Shown piece after piece: positions 1 to 8,639 of a stretch of 64,000 nt of DNA. A program made the translations under genes and the position numbers. Position 1 is the first letter of the stretch; every line of letters starts with the position of its first letter. The stretch lies in contig CAMCBW010000020.1 of NCBI GenBank assembly GCA_945873105.1, forward strand, positions 27,985 through 91,984. The letters are read 5' to 3'. The notes under the pieces are model-generated. The model was not told the DNA's origin. It made no database searches and saw only the letters and a list, made by a program, of their open reading frames with translations. The DNA comes from Tangfeifania diversioriginum. GTDB lineage: Bacteria; Bacteroidota; Bacteroidia; Bacteroidales; Prolixibacteraceae.

Positions 1-1
1 T

Positions 2-1258
2 ACCCGCACCAACATTGCTGAACTCTACAAAGCCTCAAAAATCATTGGCAAAGAACAATCCCTGCAGGGAGATACCATCTTCTATTCCAGAAATTCCGGG
101 ATTGGCAGGGCCAAAAGCCGCGTAATCCTCTCCGATACCACCAACCACATCGCCATCACTGGAAGAAAAGGGAGCTACAACGAAAAGACGAAGATTGCCT
201 TTGTCACCGATTCAGCAGTTTTTATGCAGTTTTCGCGCAAAGACACCCTTTTCCTGCATGCCGACACCCTGAAATCCATCCCGGACCTGACGGCTAAAGA
301 GTTGATTCAAAAAACCGGCAAGCAAACACCTGGCCCTGCCAAGGTTGTTACAGCACTGGCTACAGTTGCAGATTCCCTGAAGGCAAAGGGGGATGAAATA
401 AAAAAAGTGCTGGCCATTGTCAAAGACTCGCTCGCCAGTACAAAAGATACCACCTTGTTGGAAGTTTTGACCCAAACCGGCCAAGCCTTGTCCAACCTTG
501 ACTCCCTGGCTTTGCTGAAAGACACTGCCAACCTGAAAGGAAAGATTGTTTCCGACATCCTGGTAAGCAATTTATCCGGCAAAGATTCCCTCCAAAATTC
601 TGCAGATACCTTGAAGAGTGGGGCGAACAACAAGGAAAAAGATGACAAGATTTTTATGGCCTACCACCGCGTTCGCTTTTACAAAAAAGACCTGCAGGGG
701 ATTTGCGATTCACTGGCTTACCTAATGAAAGATTCGGTCATGAGACTCTTCAGCGATCCGGTGCTCTGGTCAGAGGTCCACCAGCTATCGGCCGAAAAGA
801 TCGAATACCGCCCCCACAATCCCGGACCTGATATAGCACGGCTAGAGAACAATGGATTCATCATCTCCAGGGAGGACTCGATCAAATACAACCAAATTTC
901 GGGAAAAACATTGCTGGGTTTTATCTACAACAACAAATTAAAGCGAATCGAGGTAAATGGAAACGCCGTCACCCTTTACTACCTGAAAAACAAGGAGCGC
1001 TTTTCGGGAATGAACAAACTTGAAAGCAGCAAGATCAATGTTTACCTGGTGGAAAGCAAAATCGACAGCATTGCCTTCTTCCCCAAACCGGAAGGAAAAA
1101 CAATCCCGCTGAAGGATCTTACGCCGGAGGAGGCCACCCTGAAAGGATTCACCTGGAGAGAGAGCGAAAAACCAAAAAACAGGTTTGACATCTATTCTTT
1201 GGATGAAAAGCGCAAAAAAATAGCAGGCCCTGAAAAGAAACCTGCATCCAAAAAATAA
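2..1258 (+). CDS. OstA/LptA-like lipopolysaccharide-transport protein, 5' end missing
   Basis: The reading frame is open to the left edge, so only the C-terminal ~418 residues are here. The visible N-terminal part has the beta-strand pattern seen in Bacteroidota OstA-like (LptA-related) proteins, such as GDTIFYSRNSGIGRAKSRV and then TGRKGSYNEKT. Family members bind LPS in the periplasm and help carry it to the outer membrane. The middle is rich in Asp-Ser-Leu repeats, and the C-terminus is basic and ends in PEKKPASKK. The family assignment comes from the pattern of short beta repeats and is moderately secure; the true start lies outside the window. Confidence 0.65.
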   Translation, partial: TRTNIAELYKASKIIGKEQSLQGDTIFYSRNSGIGRAKSRVILSDTTNHIAITGRKGSYNEKTKIAFVTDSAVFMQFSRKDTLFLHADTLKSIPDLTAKELIQKTGKQTPGPAKVVTALATVADSLKAKGDEIKKVLAIVKDSLASTKDTTLLEVLTQTGQALSNLDSLALLKDTANLKGKIVSDILVSNLSGKDSLQNSADTLKSGANNKEKDDKIFMAYHRVRFYKKDLQGICDSLAYLMKDSVMRLFSDPVLWSEVHQLSAEKIEYRPHNPGPDIARLENNGFIISREDSIKYNQISGKTLLGFIYNNKLKRIEVNGNAVTLYYLKNKERFSGMNKLESSKINVYLVESKIDSIAFFPKPEGKTIPLKDLTPEEATLKGFTWRESEKPKNRFDIYSLDEKRKKIAGPEKKPASKK

Positions 1259-1273
1259 GTTGAGCCCTATTTT

Positions 1274-1495
1274 TCAGTATTCATCTTCATTGAAGAAGAA
1301 GTCATCCTTACTTGGATAATCGGGCCAAATATCCTCAATTGATTCATAAATCTCACCCTCATCTTCCATCTCCTGCAAATTCTCAATGACCTCCAGTGGA
1401 GCACCTGAACGAATAGCGAAATCAATCAGTTCATCTTTCGTTGCAGGCCAGGGTGCATCTTCCAATTTTGAAGCCAATTCAAGTGTCCAGTACAT
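1274..1495 (-). CDS. DUF2795 small acidic protein
   Basis: This 73-residue acidic protein begins MYWTLELASKLEDAPWPATK and continues with a short helical domain (KDELIDFAIRSGAPLEVIENL), which matches the DUF2795 family common in Bacteroidota. The C-terminus is almost entirely acidic and aromatic (DDFFFNEDEY). Its function is unknown. It converges on the OstA-like gene, with a gap of only 15 bp between the two stop codons and no hairpin between them. It lies downstream of the adenosyltransferase on the same strand, about 80 bp away. Confidence 0.75.
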   Translation of the reverse strand: MYWTLELASKLEDAPWPATKDELIDFAIRSGAPLEVIENLQEMEDEGEIYESIEDIWPDYPSKDDFFFNEDEY

Positions 1496-1577
1496 AATAT
1501 GCTAATTTAGATTATTGCTCTAAGGTTTTGCGATGATACTATTTTTTTATGAGAATAAAAATAATTAACGCTATTTT

Positions 1578-2123
1578 TTACGGCAACCACTGAACTTCGT
1601 CAACATCCTCATCTTTAGCCACTTTCCTGGAAAGTACAAAAAGATAATCTGACAGCCGGTTGAGGTATCGAATCAACTCAGCAGGAATTGCTACCTCTTT
1701 CGACAACTGGCAAACCCTTCGTTCTGCTCTTCTGCAGACGGTCCTGGCCAAATGACAATAAGAAACGGTATTGCTCCCGCCAGGCAGTACAAAGTGCTCC
1801 ATGGGTGGCAATTGATCGAGGAGCCTGTCCATCTCCGTTTCAAGTTTCGTGATATCTTCAGACCGCAAGGGCAATCTGGCAGAGAGATCTGTTTTTGAAA
1901 GATCTGTGGCCAACCTTGCTCCAATAACAAAAAGATTGGACTGAATGGAGTTGAGAAGATCTTTCGTTGGTTCATCAACAGGTTGGGAACGGATGAGACC
2001 GATCCAGCTGTTCAGCTCATCCACAGTGCCATAAGATTCAAGTCGCAGGTCATACTTTTCAACCCTGGTACCTCCAATCAATCCGGATGTACCATCATCT
2101 CCTGTTTTGGTATATACTCTCAT
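1578..2123 (-). CDS. cob(I)alamin adenosyltransferase, PduO type
   Basis: This 181-residue enzyme transfers adenosyl from ATP to cob(I)alamin to make coenzyme B12. The N-terminal ATP-binding motif YTKTGDDGTSGLIGG is intact, as are the VDELNSWIG helix and the CRRAERRV motif with its conserved arginines. The length matches the PduO/MMAB family (~180-190 aa). The same window encodes both subunits of the B12-dependent methylmalonyl-CoA mutase, a likely client 32 kb away. No cobalamin riboswitch-sized leader is seen upstream. Confidence 0.92.
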   Translation of the reverse strand: MRVYTKTGDDGTSGLIGGTRVEKYDLRLESYGTVDELNSWIGLIRSQPVDEPTKDLLNSIQSNLFVIGARLATDLSKTDLSARLPLRSEDITKLETEMDRLLDQLPPMEHFVLPGGSNTVSYCHLARTVCRRAERRVCQLSKEVAIPAELIRYLNRLSDYLFVLSRKVAKDEDVDEVQWLP

Positions 2124-2181
2124 TCAATCGCTTAATAATAAAATGCTAATCTCTTCTATCGACTTTCAGAAATGCTCCCTT

Positions 2182-2237
2182 AGTCCCCAAGTCCATTAGT
2201 CCCTTAGTCCCCAAGTCCCTCAGTCTCCAAGTCCCCC
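2182..2237. repeat. 8-bp tandem array (AGTCCCTN type), 7 units
   Basis: Seven consecutive 8-bp units of the form AGTCCCTT, AGTCCCCA or AGTCTCCA run without interruption. They end about 10 bp before the stop codon of the leftward ABC ATPase gene, on its downstream side. The same unit family recurs at 44945-45056 and 49545-49598. Confidence 0.85.
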
Positions 2238-2246
2238 ACTTATACG

Positions 2247-2945
2247 TCAATAGATCGGATTTGGATTCAGGTAGTCTTGTTCGATCATTCCATCCTTTAA
2301 CTTGATGATCCTGTAGGCATGACGGGCGATATCCTCTTCGTGGGTTACGAGGATAATGGTGTTTCCTTTGGCGTGGATCTGCGCAAATAATTTCATGATC
2401 TCCTCCGAAGTTTTGGAGTCAAGATTCCCGGTAGGTTCATCTGCCAATAAAATGGATGGAGTATTTACCAAAGCCCTGGCAACTGCCACCCGCTGCCGCT
2501 GACCGCCTGAAAGCTCGTTGGGCCGGTGTTCCATCCGATTTTCAAGTCCAACATTGACCAGTGATTTGGTGGCGATCTCCTCTCTTTTGGCTTTCCCAAC
2601 TCCGGCATAAACCAGGGGCAACATCACATTCTCAAGGGCAGAATACCTAGGAAGCAGATTGAAGGTCTGAAAAACAAATCCGATCTCTGTGTTACGAATC
2701 TCGGCAAGACGGTCATCATCCATCAGGTGCACATCCTTCCCGTTCAACTGATAATTTCCGGAAGTCGGGGTGTCAAGACAACCAATGATGTTCATCATGG
2801 TAGATTTACCCGATCCGGATGCTCCCATGATCGCGACATATTCCCCCTTTTTGATATCCAGCGACACCTTTCTTAGCGCCCTTACAACCTGACTACCAAC
2901 CTGGTAATTCTTCACAATCTCCTTCAATTGGATTACATTTTCCAT
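2247..2945 (-). CDS. ABC transporter ATP-binding protein, LolD/MacB family
   Basis: This 232-residue ATPase has Walker A (GASGSGKST), the signature [15 protein letters not shown] and Walker B plus D-loop ([15 protein letters not shown]). [12 protein letters not shown] and the [20 protein letters not shown] insertion are typical of the LolD/MacB/FtsE-like class. That class powers lipoprotein release, peptide or macrolide efflux, or other mechanotransmission at the inner membrane. No permease gene is adjacent, so the partner and substrate cannot be assigned. The full length and clear ATG support the start. Confidence 0.9.
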   Translation of the reverse strand: MENVIQLKEIVKNYQVGSQVVRALRKVSLDIKKGEYVAIMGASGSGKSTMMNIIGCLDTPTSGNYQLNGKDVHLMDDDRLAEIRNTEIGFVFQTFNLLPRYSALENVMLPLVYAGVGKAKREEIATKSLVNVGLENRMEHRPNELSGGQRQRVAVARALVNTPSILLADEPTGNLDSKTSEEIMKLFAQIHAKGNTIILVTHEEDIARHAYRIIKLKDGMIEQDYLNPNPIY

Positions 2946-3078
2946 CAGAAATATTTTTGCCTTACAAACTTAAGGGAAATTTTGATAAAACCCCGAAGGA
3001 TTTAACAAAGCATGGGGTTTATCTCCAAAATTGCGCTATTTTTATTTGCCCATCCATCCGTGGGCTAGCCTTTTTTTG

Positions 3079-4149
3079 ATGAGAAAAGTTACACTAATCC
3101 TGCTGCTTCTTTGCGGTTTTTCCTGCAATCCCAAGGATCCGGTTTCTCCGGATTCCAAAAGCTGTAAAATTGATTCCAACCTGAAGTTTTTTACCCAAAA
3201 TGAGATGACGCAGGCGTTCCGGAACGATATCATCGAAAAGCTGGCGAGTTCAAATCAGACCAATCCCGAAGGCGCCCTGGATCGAAACAAAGCGGCCTAT
3301 TTTCATGTCAGGTTTCAGCTGGGGATCTCACCGTTGGCCGATTATGCGGTAGATGCACAAAACTCCACGGCCCTTGAAATGGCTGTCAGGGCGATTGAAT
3401 ACAGTTTCAAATACCAGAAACCGGATGGTGATTTTCAACTGGTTATCCCTGTCGAACTGATCAATACTGCCGCTGCAACTGAAGGAGACAAAATAAGTGG
3501 GACCGCCTTCTTTTACTCTTCCTTGGGTAGTGGACTACTCGCGCTCAACGACAATGCGGGTTTTCAGGCCCAACTTGCCGCAAGAAAAAGAATCGAAATT
3601 TTGATCCCGCAATACCAGCTCTCCCTGAACTTTCTTAAATCCAGGGCAGATATTCTGAAAGCCATCGATGGCAACGCGCCCAACCGACTGTTTTTTGATG
3701 CCCTTGCCTTTTACTCCATGGGCAGGTACCTGAACGATGATGCCGCCATGAATATTGGGCTCGACTTTGCAGCCCTTGCACTTGCCCGCAAACATCCGGA
3801 AGGATACTTTCTGGAGGGAAACGGTTGGGACAGTAGCTACCAGGGTGTTGCACTGGCCATTGGATTCCGTCTGCTCTCCATCCTGAAACCGGCTGAGCCA
3901 CTGCGCCAAACACTCTACAATGGATTGGCCTGTGCCGCCCACTGGGAGACCACCCGAATTAAACCAACCGGAGAAATCAACTCAGAGGGGAATTCCAGGG
4001 TTTTCGCAGGGGGTGAGACTTTTCTCGGCGTAGAAAAGCAGATCGCCTACAGCAGTGTGCTGATTGGACTTTGGAACATGTACCATTACACAGGGAAGGA
4101 AGAATACAACAATTTGGCCAACAAAGTATTGGCATTTTATGTTCCTTGA
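3079..4149 (+). CDS. lipoprotein with predicted alpha/alpha-toroid fold, function unknown
   Basis: The start at 3079 gives a signal peptide MRKVTLILLLLCGFSC whose cysteine fits a lipobox; an in-frame TTG at 3031 would add 16 unlikely residues. The mature ~340 residues are regular amphipathic helices with aromatic and Gly-rich turns (QKPDGDFQ, GNGWDSSYQGVA, FAGGETFLG). This resembles the six-hairpin toroids of some glycoside hydrolases and polysaccharide lyases. I do not recognise the family and see no sure catalytic residues. The gene runs convergent to the methyltransferase-like gene with a 9-bp gap. Confidence 0.6.
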   Translation: MRKVTLILLLLCGFSCNPKDPVSPDSKSCKIDSNLKFFTQNEMTQAFRNDIIEKLASSNQTNPEGALDRNKAAYFHVRFQLGISPLADYAVDAQNSTALEMAVRAIEYSFKYQKPDGDFQLVIPVELINTAAATEGDKISGTAFFYSSLGSGLLALNDNAGFQAQLAARKRIEILIPQYQLSLNFLKSRADILKAIDGNAPNRLFFDALAFYSMGRYLNDDAAMNIGLDFAALALARKHPEGYFLEGNGWDSSYQGVALAIGFRLLSILKPAEPLRQTLYNGLACAAHWETTRIKPTGEINSEGNSRVFAGGETFLGVEKQIAYSSVLIGLWNMYHYTGKEEYNNLANKVLAFYVP

Positions 4150-4158
4150 AAATTTGAT

Positions 4159-4908
4159 TTAAAACCTGACTACAAACTCCTCCTTTTGTAACCCTTTTTT
4201 GCAGATAAAAATCCCTACATCGAACAAATCCAGTGCAATACGAACCCGATCCATCTCCTTGTAATTGTTCCAAACGGACTCCAACTCCCTCGAAGTATGG
4301 ATGCCGCATACCACAACTACCCCCGCAAATGCCGGATTTCCCAAGACCTGGGCGAGAATATGGTCACAAGTGGCTGCATCTTCTGGAAGTTGAACCACCA
4401 AAAAATCAGCATCGGTCACACTCCCCCACTCCCTCACCTCAACATTTGGCGCACCGAACTCCTCCACAACGCGCAGGGAGAAGGAGCGATAGGAATGGTT
4501 GGGTACAATGGCAGCAAGTGGGATCCTGCTGTCGGCAATGGCCAGTGCCAGCAAGGTCACACCAAAAGTGTTGCCGAAGAAGGAGATACGACTGGGTGAA
4601 AATTCATTCACAAGTCTGAAAAGGAGGCGGTTGAAGGGGGGGGACAACAAATGATCTGATCGCTTCAAGCGCACAGGAGTGCCCTTAGGGGTGGTAACCG
4701 GCACTTGCCAGGATTTCTCGTTCAGGATGCTGAGCATTCCCCTAACATGCTGCTCTGCTGCCGCCAGTTTGGGGTAAGCCGAGAAAAAGCCGTCATTCTC
4801 CATCACCTCTGTTACAAAGCGAAACAAAAAGGGAGAGTGAATCCCGTGGCCCCGCCGGTGACGGGCTTTGAAGAGATAAGAGATTTTGGAGCGAATCCGG
4901 TAATTCAT
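4159..4908 (-). CDS. SAM-dependent methyltransferase-like protein
   Basis: This 249-residue protein starts with a basic helix and the motif RRGHGIHSPFLFRFVTEV, which marks a Bacteroidota-specific family related to class I methyltransferases. Residues ~110-200 look like a Rossmann core: a glycine-rich strand-loop (FFGNTFGVTLLALA), an acidic strand-end and PEDAATCDHILAQV. Motif I is degenerate, so activity is uncertain. The gene is divergent from recG. Its start codon lies 5 bp from one arm of a long inverted repeat whose other arm abuts the recG start. Confidence 0.6.
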   Translation of the reverse strand: MNYRIRSKISYLFKARHRRGHGIHSPFLFRFVTEVMENDGFFSAYPKLAAAEQHVRGMLSILNEKSWQVPVTTPKGTPVRLKRSDHLLSPPFNRLLFRLVNEFSPSRISFFGNTFGVTLLALAIADSRIPLAAIVPNHSYRSFSLRVVEEFGAPNVEVREWGSVTDADFLVVQLPEDAATCDHILAQVLGNPAFAGVVVVCGIHTSRELESVWNNYKEMDRVRIALDLFDVGIFICKKGLQKEEFVVRF

Positions 4909-4913
4909 TTAAC

Positions 4914-5081
4914 AAGTGCCTAAAGTGAACTAAAGTGCCTAGAGTGCCTAAAGTACTTCGCGTCGTCGAAAATAGCTATTTTTACAACAATGCCATTCAA
5001 ATCCAGAATGCACTAAATACTTTCTTCTTAACTTTAGGCACTCTAAATACTTTAGGCACTTTAGTTCACTTTAGGCACTTT
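4914..5081. repeat. inverted pair of 9-bp repeat arrays between divergent genes
   Basis: The left arm (4914-4958) is built of AAAGTGCCT-like 9-bp units. The right arm (5030-5081) is the reverse complement type (CTTTAGGCA). Positions 4914-4940 and 5054-5080 are perfect inverted copies of 27 bp. The ~115-bp centre carries an AT-rich stretch that must hold any promoter. Because the genes diverge, each mRNA would have the same TTAGGCACTTTAGTTCAC-type leader within 3-6 nt of its start codon. Confidence 0.85.
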
Positions 5082-5083
5082 CT

Positions 5084-7180
5084 ATGTTGGAACAGGAGAT
5101 CAAATTTCTGCCGGGGGTTGGTCCCAAAAGAGCAGCCATCCTTACGCTGGAGCTGAAGATCACTACGGTGGCCGAGCTGATCTATTACTTTCCCTACAAA
5201 TACATCGACCGCACCAAGTTCTACAAGATCAGGGAGATCAATGAAACCCTCCCCTTTATCCAGATCAAGGGGGTGATAACTTCCCTCGAAACATTGGGTG
5301 AAGGATCCGCCCAGCGGATGGTTGCCAGCTTTTACGACGGTGAAAACCAGATGGAGTTGGTTTGGTTCCGGGGAATCAAATTCGTGAAAAGTACCCTCAA
5401 AAAGAATTTCCCCTATGTCATCTTTGGAAAGCCAACAGAGTTCAATGGAAAATGGAAGTTGGTTCACCCCGAACTGGAAGAAGTGGTAACGGAGGAGCAG
5501 AAAAAGGAGGGGTACATTCAACCCTTTTACAATACCAGCGAGAAGATGAAAAGCAATTTTCTCGTCTCCAAAACCATTCAGAAGTTTCAATATGCCGCGC
5601 TCCAATTGTGCAAGGGAAAAATTACGGAAACCCTGCCAGGTTGGCTGATCGATCAACTCAAACTGATTCCACTCGAAACAGCGCTGGTAAACATCCATTT
5701 TCCCCTCGACCCTTCCACGCTCAGAAGAGCCGAATACCGGTTGAAATTTGAAGAGCTGTTTTACATCCAGTTGAAACTCCTACACCTCAAGCATGAAAGA
5801 CAAAACAAATTCAAAGGACACATTTTCAAGGAGGTAGGCGCCCATTTCAACACATTCTTTCACGAGCATCTTCCCTTTGAACTTACCGGAGCCCAAAAGC
5901 GGGTGGTCAGGGAGATCCGGAAGGATACCCTGGCAGGCAAACAGATGAACCGGCTTCTGCAGGGCGATGTTGGAAGCGGTAAAACCATGGTGGCGCTGAT
6001 GATCTCACTGATCGCCATGGACAATGGTTTTCAGGCTTGCATGATGGCCCCTACGGAGATTCTGGCAGTTCAACACTACCAGTCGGTAGTCAAATTGATC
6101 GGCAACCTTCCGATCCAGGTAAAATTGCTAACCGGATCCACCAAAAAATCAGAACGGCTGGTGATCCACCAAATGCTGCTCGACGGATCACTGAACCTCC
6201 TGATCGGCACCCATGCATTGCTGGAAGATATTGTCGAGTTCAAAAATCTTGGCATGGTGGTCATCGATGAACAGCACCGGTTTGGGGTTATGCAAAGGGC
6301 CAAATTGTGGAGAAAGAATTTTCTCCCACCCCATGTGCTGGTGATGACGGCTACCCCAATCCCCCGTACATTGGCCATGACCGTATACGGCGACCTCGAT
6401 GTATCGGTCATTGACGAGCTGCCTCCCGGTAGAAAAGCCATACGGACCTTTCACTATTACGACAACCACAGGGCTGAACTCTACCAGTTTATCCGAAAGG
6501 AGATTGCCCTTGGGCGCCAGGTCTACATCGTCTTTCCTTTGATCAAAGAGTCTGAGAAACTGGATTACAAAAACCTTGAGGAGGGTTTTGAACAACTCAG
6601 GATTGCCTTTCCTCAGCCCCAGTACCTGATCAGCATGGTACACGGCAAGATGAAACCTGCTGCCAAAGAGCTGGAAATGCAGCGTTTTAAAAACAAGGAG
6701 ACCCAGATACTCGTCGCAACTACCGTGATTGAAGTGGGGGTTGATGTTCCAAACGCCTCCGTGATGGTGATCGAGAGTTCCGAAAGATTTGGCCTCTCCC
6801 AGCTACACCAACTCAGGGGAAGGGTCGGTCGGGGGGCAGATCAATCCTACTGCATCCTGATGAGCAGCGTAAAATTGAGCCACGAGAGCAGACAACGCAT
6901 CGAGACCATGGTTGCCACCAACGATGGCTTTGAAATTGCAGAGGCCGACATGCGGCTCCGGGGACCAGGGGACCTGGAAGGAACCCAGCAGAGTGGCCTT
7001 GCCTTCGATCTCAGGATCTCCAATCTTGCCAAAGATGGTCAAATCCTGCAATATGCCAGGGACAAGGCCGAAGAGATCCTTGAGGGAGATCCGCTGCTGC
7101 AGCAGCCAGCAAACAACATCCTCGTCAAACAGCTGATAGCCCTGCGAAAAAACCACCTCAACTGGGGTGCAATCAGCTAG
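5084..7180 (+). CDS. recG: ATP-dependent DNA helicase RecG
   Basis: This 698-residue helicase reverses stalled forks and processes branched DNA. The N-terminal wedge/OB region begins with FLPGVGPKRAAILTLELKITT. The helicase core has Walker A (GDVGSGKTMVALM), a DEQHRFG box, TATPIPRTLAMT and the C-terminal QLRGRVGRG motif. The length matches RecG (~690-700 aa). The ATG is 3 bp after the inverted-repeat arm, so the repeat is part of the 5' leader. The gene stands alone, with the rseC-rnf operon starting ~130 bp downstream. Confidence 0.97.
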   Translation: MLEQEIKFLPGVGPKRAAILTLELKITTVAELIYYFPYKYIDRTKFYKIREINETLPFIQIKGVITSLETLGEGSAQRMVASFYDGENQMELVWFRGIKFVKSTLKKNFPYVIFGKPTEFNGKWKLVHPELEEVVTEEQKKEGYIQPFYNTSEKMKSNFLVSKTIQKFQYAALQLCKGKITETLPGWLIDQLKLIPLETALVNIHFPLDPSTLRRAEYRLKFEELFYIQLKLLHLKHERQNKFKGHIFKEVGAHFNTFFHEHLPFELTGAQKRVVREIRKDTLAGKQMNRLLQGDVGSGKTMVALMISLIAMDNGFQACMMAPTEILAVQHYQSVVKLIGNLPIQVKLLTGSTKKSERLVIHQMLLDGSLNLLIGTHALLEDIVEFKNLGMVVIDEQHRFGVMQRAKLWRKNFLPPHVLVMTATPIPRTLAMTVYGDLDVSVIDELPPGRKAIRTFHYYDNHRAELYQFIRKEIALGRQVYIVFPLIKESEKLDYKNLEEGFEQLRIAFPQPQYLISMVHGKMKPAAKELEMQRFKNKETQILVATTVIEVGVDVPNASVMVIESSERFGLSQLHQLRGRVGRGADQSYCILMSSVKLSHESRQRIETMVATNDGFEIAEADMRLRGPGDLEGTQQSGLAFDLRISNLAKDGQILQYARDKAEEILEGDPLLQQPANNILVKQLIALRKNHLNWGAIS

Positions 7181-7264
7181 CGAGTTCACTATTTTTATTG
7201 CTTTTAAATTAATGCCCGCTCCAATGATATCAATCTTTCTGGAGTGGTTTATTGAAAAAGTAAC

Positions 7265-7272
7265 TAATTTTG
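7265..7272 (+). promoter_or_regulatory. -7 box of the rseC-rnf operon
   Basis: TAATTTTG fits the Bacteroidota -7 consensus TAnnTTTG. It predicts transcription from about 7279, which excludes the TTG at 7274 as the rseC start and favours the GTG at 7307. No strong -33 TTTG is seen at the ideal spacing. Confidence 0.4.
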
Positions 7273-7306
7273 GTTGCGCTTGAGCCACCAAAAAATTCAA
7301 ACTGAG

Positions 7307-7744
7307 GTGAACGCCGATCTGATTAGCCACATAGGGACCATAAAATCTATTAACAATCATCAGTTTATTGTTAAAATTACCTCACAAACCGCTTGTGCTT
7401 CCTGCCATGCCAAGGGGAGTTGTACCTCTTCTGAACAGGAAATTAAGGAGATTGAGATTGACAGCACGGAGGGGGGTTTCAAAATTGGCGAAGTAGTTCA
7501 GGTAATCACTACCACATCACAGGGGTATACTGCCGTTGTTATGGCCTACCTTCTGCCACTGATACTGCTTGTTGTAACCCTGTTGATACTCCTCTCCTTC
7601 CATGCCGGAGAGGCCATTGCCGCCACCGGAGCTTTGGTGATTCTACTGCCCTATTATTGGTTACTCTACCATTTCAGGGATAAGATAAAATCCACCTTCC
7701 ATTTCTCGCTTCACAAAATGCCAAACATGCCTGTAAATGAATAA
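7307..7744 (+). CDS. rseC: RseC/SoxR-reducing-type protein of the rnf operon
   Basis: This ~145-residue protein has an N-terminal soluble domain with the cysteine cluster ACASCHAKGSC and two adjacent membrane helices (AVVMAYLLPLILLVV and AIAATGALVILLPYYW). That is the architecture of RseC proteins that precede rnf genes in Bacteroidota. I chose GTG 7307 because it gives the usual short lead-in (VNADLISHIGTIKSI) and lies after the predicted promoter; no in-frame ATG exists. It overlaps rnfB by 8 bp. Its exact role in Rnf or SoxR redox control is not established for this group. Confidence 0.85.
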   Translation: MNADLISHIGTIKSINNHQFIVKITSQTACASCHAKGSCTSSEQEIKEIEIDSTEGGFKIGEVVQVITTTSQGYTAVVMAYLLPLILLVVTLLILLSFHAGEAIAATGALVILLPYYWLLYHFRDKIKSTFHFSLHKMPNMPVNE

Positions 7745-8591
7745 TATCTTGTTTATCACCATCATAGTAATCAGTGCCATTGGTTCAATATCAGCAGTAG
7801 TACTCTACTTCGTATCGAAAAAATTTATGGTGTTTGAAGACCCCAGAATTGACGAGGTCGAAGCTTTGCTCCCATCTTCCAATTGCGGGAATTGCGGTTT
7901 CGCTGGTTGCAGAGCTTTTGCAGATGCTTGTATTTCAGCCGATAGCTTGAATCAGCTCAATTGTCCCGTAGGAGGCAATGAAACCATGAAGGCCATTGCA
8001 CATTACCTTCAGCTGGATACCCTATTGGTATCCCCAAAAACAGCGGTTTTGCGTTGCAACGGCAACTGTGAAGTACGCCCCAAAACCAGCAAATACGAAG
8101 GAGTCCTCACCTGTGGTGCCGCACATGGGGTCTATGGCGGAGAAACCGGATGCCATTATGGCTGCCTGGGTTTTGGAGATTGTGCAGTGGTTTGCCAGTT
8201 TGATGCCCTTCACATGAATCCGGTCACAGGACTACCCGAAGTCGACGATCTGAAATGCAATGGATGCGGTGCCTGCATTGCTGCATGTCCACGACTGTTG
8301 CTGGAACTTAGGAAACAGATGCCCAAACACCGGAAGGTTTATGTAGCCTGTAGGAACAAGGACAAGGGTAAGACGGCGGCCAAAGCCTGTAAGGTAGCCT
8401 GCACTGGCTGTCAGGAATGCCAGAAGGTGTGCAATTTTGGTGCAATTACCATCGAAAGAAACCTCGCTTACATCGATGCCGAGAAATGCACGCTTTGCCG
8501 GAAATGTGTGACGGTCTGTCACACCAACGCCATTTTGGAGATCAACTTCCCGACCAGGAAAATCAAGAGTGAACAAATTTCGGAAGCCTAG
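7737..8591 (+). CDS. rnfB: Rnf complex iron-sulfur subunit RnfB
   Basis: This 284-residue subunit takes electrons from ferredoxin into the Rnf complex. Residues ~5-28 form one membrane anchor. A CGNCGFAGC motif with a downstream cysteine binds the first 4Fe-4S cluster. Further cysteine sets follow: CHYGCLGFGDCAVVC, CNGCGACIAACP, CTGCQECQKVC and CTLCRKCVTVC, giving four ferredoxin-like sites plus the N-terminal one. The long form with several clusters is known in anaerobe Rnf complexes. The gene overlaps rseC and is 48 bp before rnfC. Confidence 0.97.
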   Translation: MNNILFITIIVISAIGSISAVVLYFVSKKFMVFEDPRIDEVEALLPSSNCGNCGFAGCRAFADACISADSLNQLNCPVGGNETMKAIAHYLQLDTLLVSPKTAVLRCNGNCEVRPKTSKYEGVLTCGAAHGVYGGETGCHYGCLGFGDCAVVCQFDALHMNPVTGLPEVDDLKCNGCGACIAACPRLLLELRKQMPKHRKVYVACRNKDKGKTAAKACKVACTGCQECQKVCNFGAITIERNLAYIDAEKCTLCRKCVTVCHTNAILEINFPTRKIKSEQISEA

Positions 8592-8639
8592 CCAAAGCCT
8601 TTTACCATTCAATTGACAAGAAAATATTAGATCGCATAT

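Noticed and set aside
3031..3078. TTG start 48 bp upstream of the 3.1-kb lipoprotein
   Set aside because: The ATG at 3079 gives a proper lipoprotein signal peptide; the longer form would bury it.
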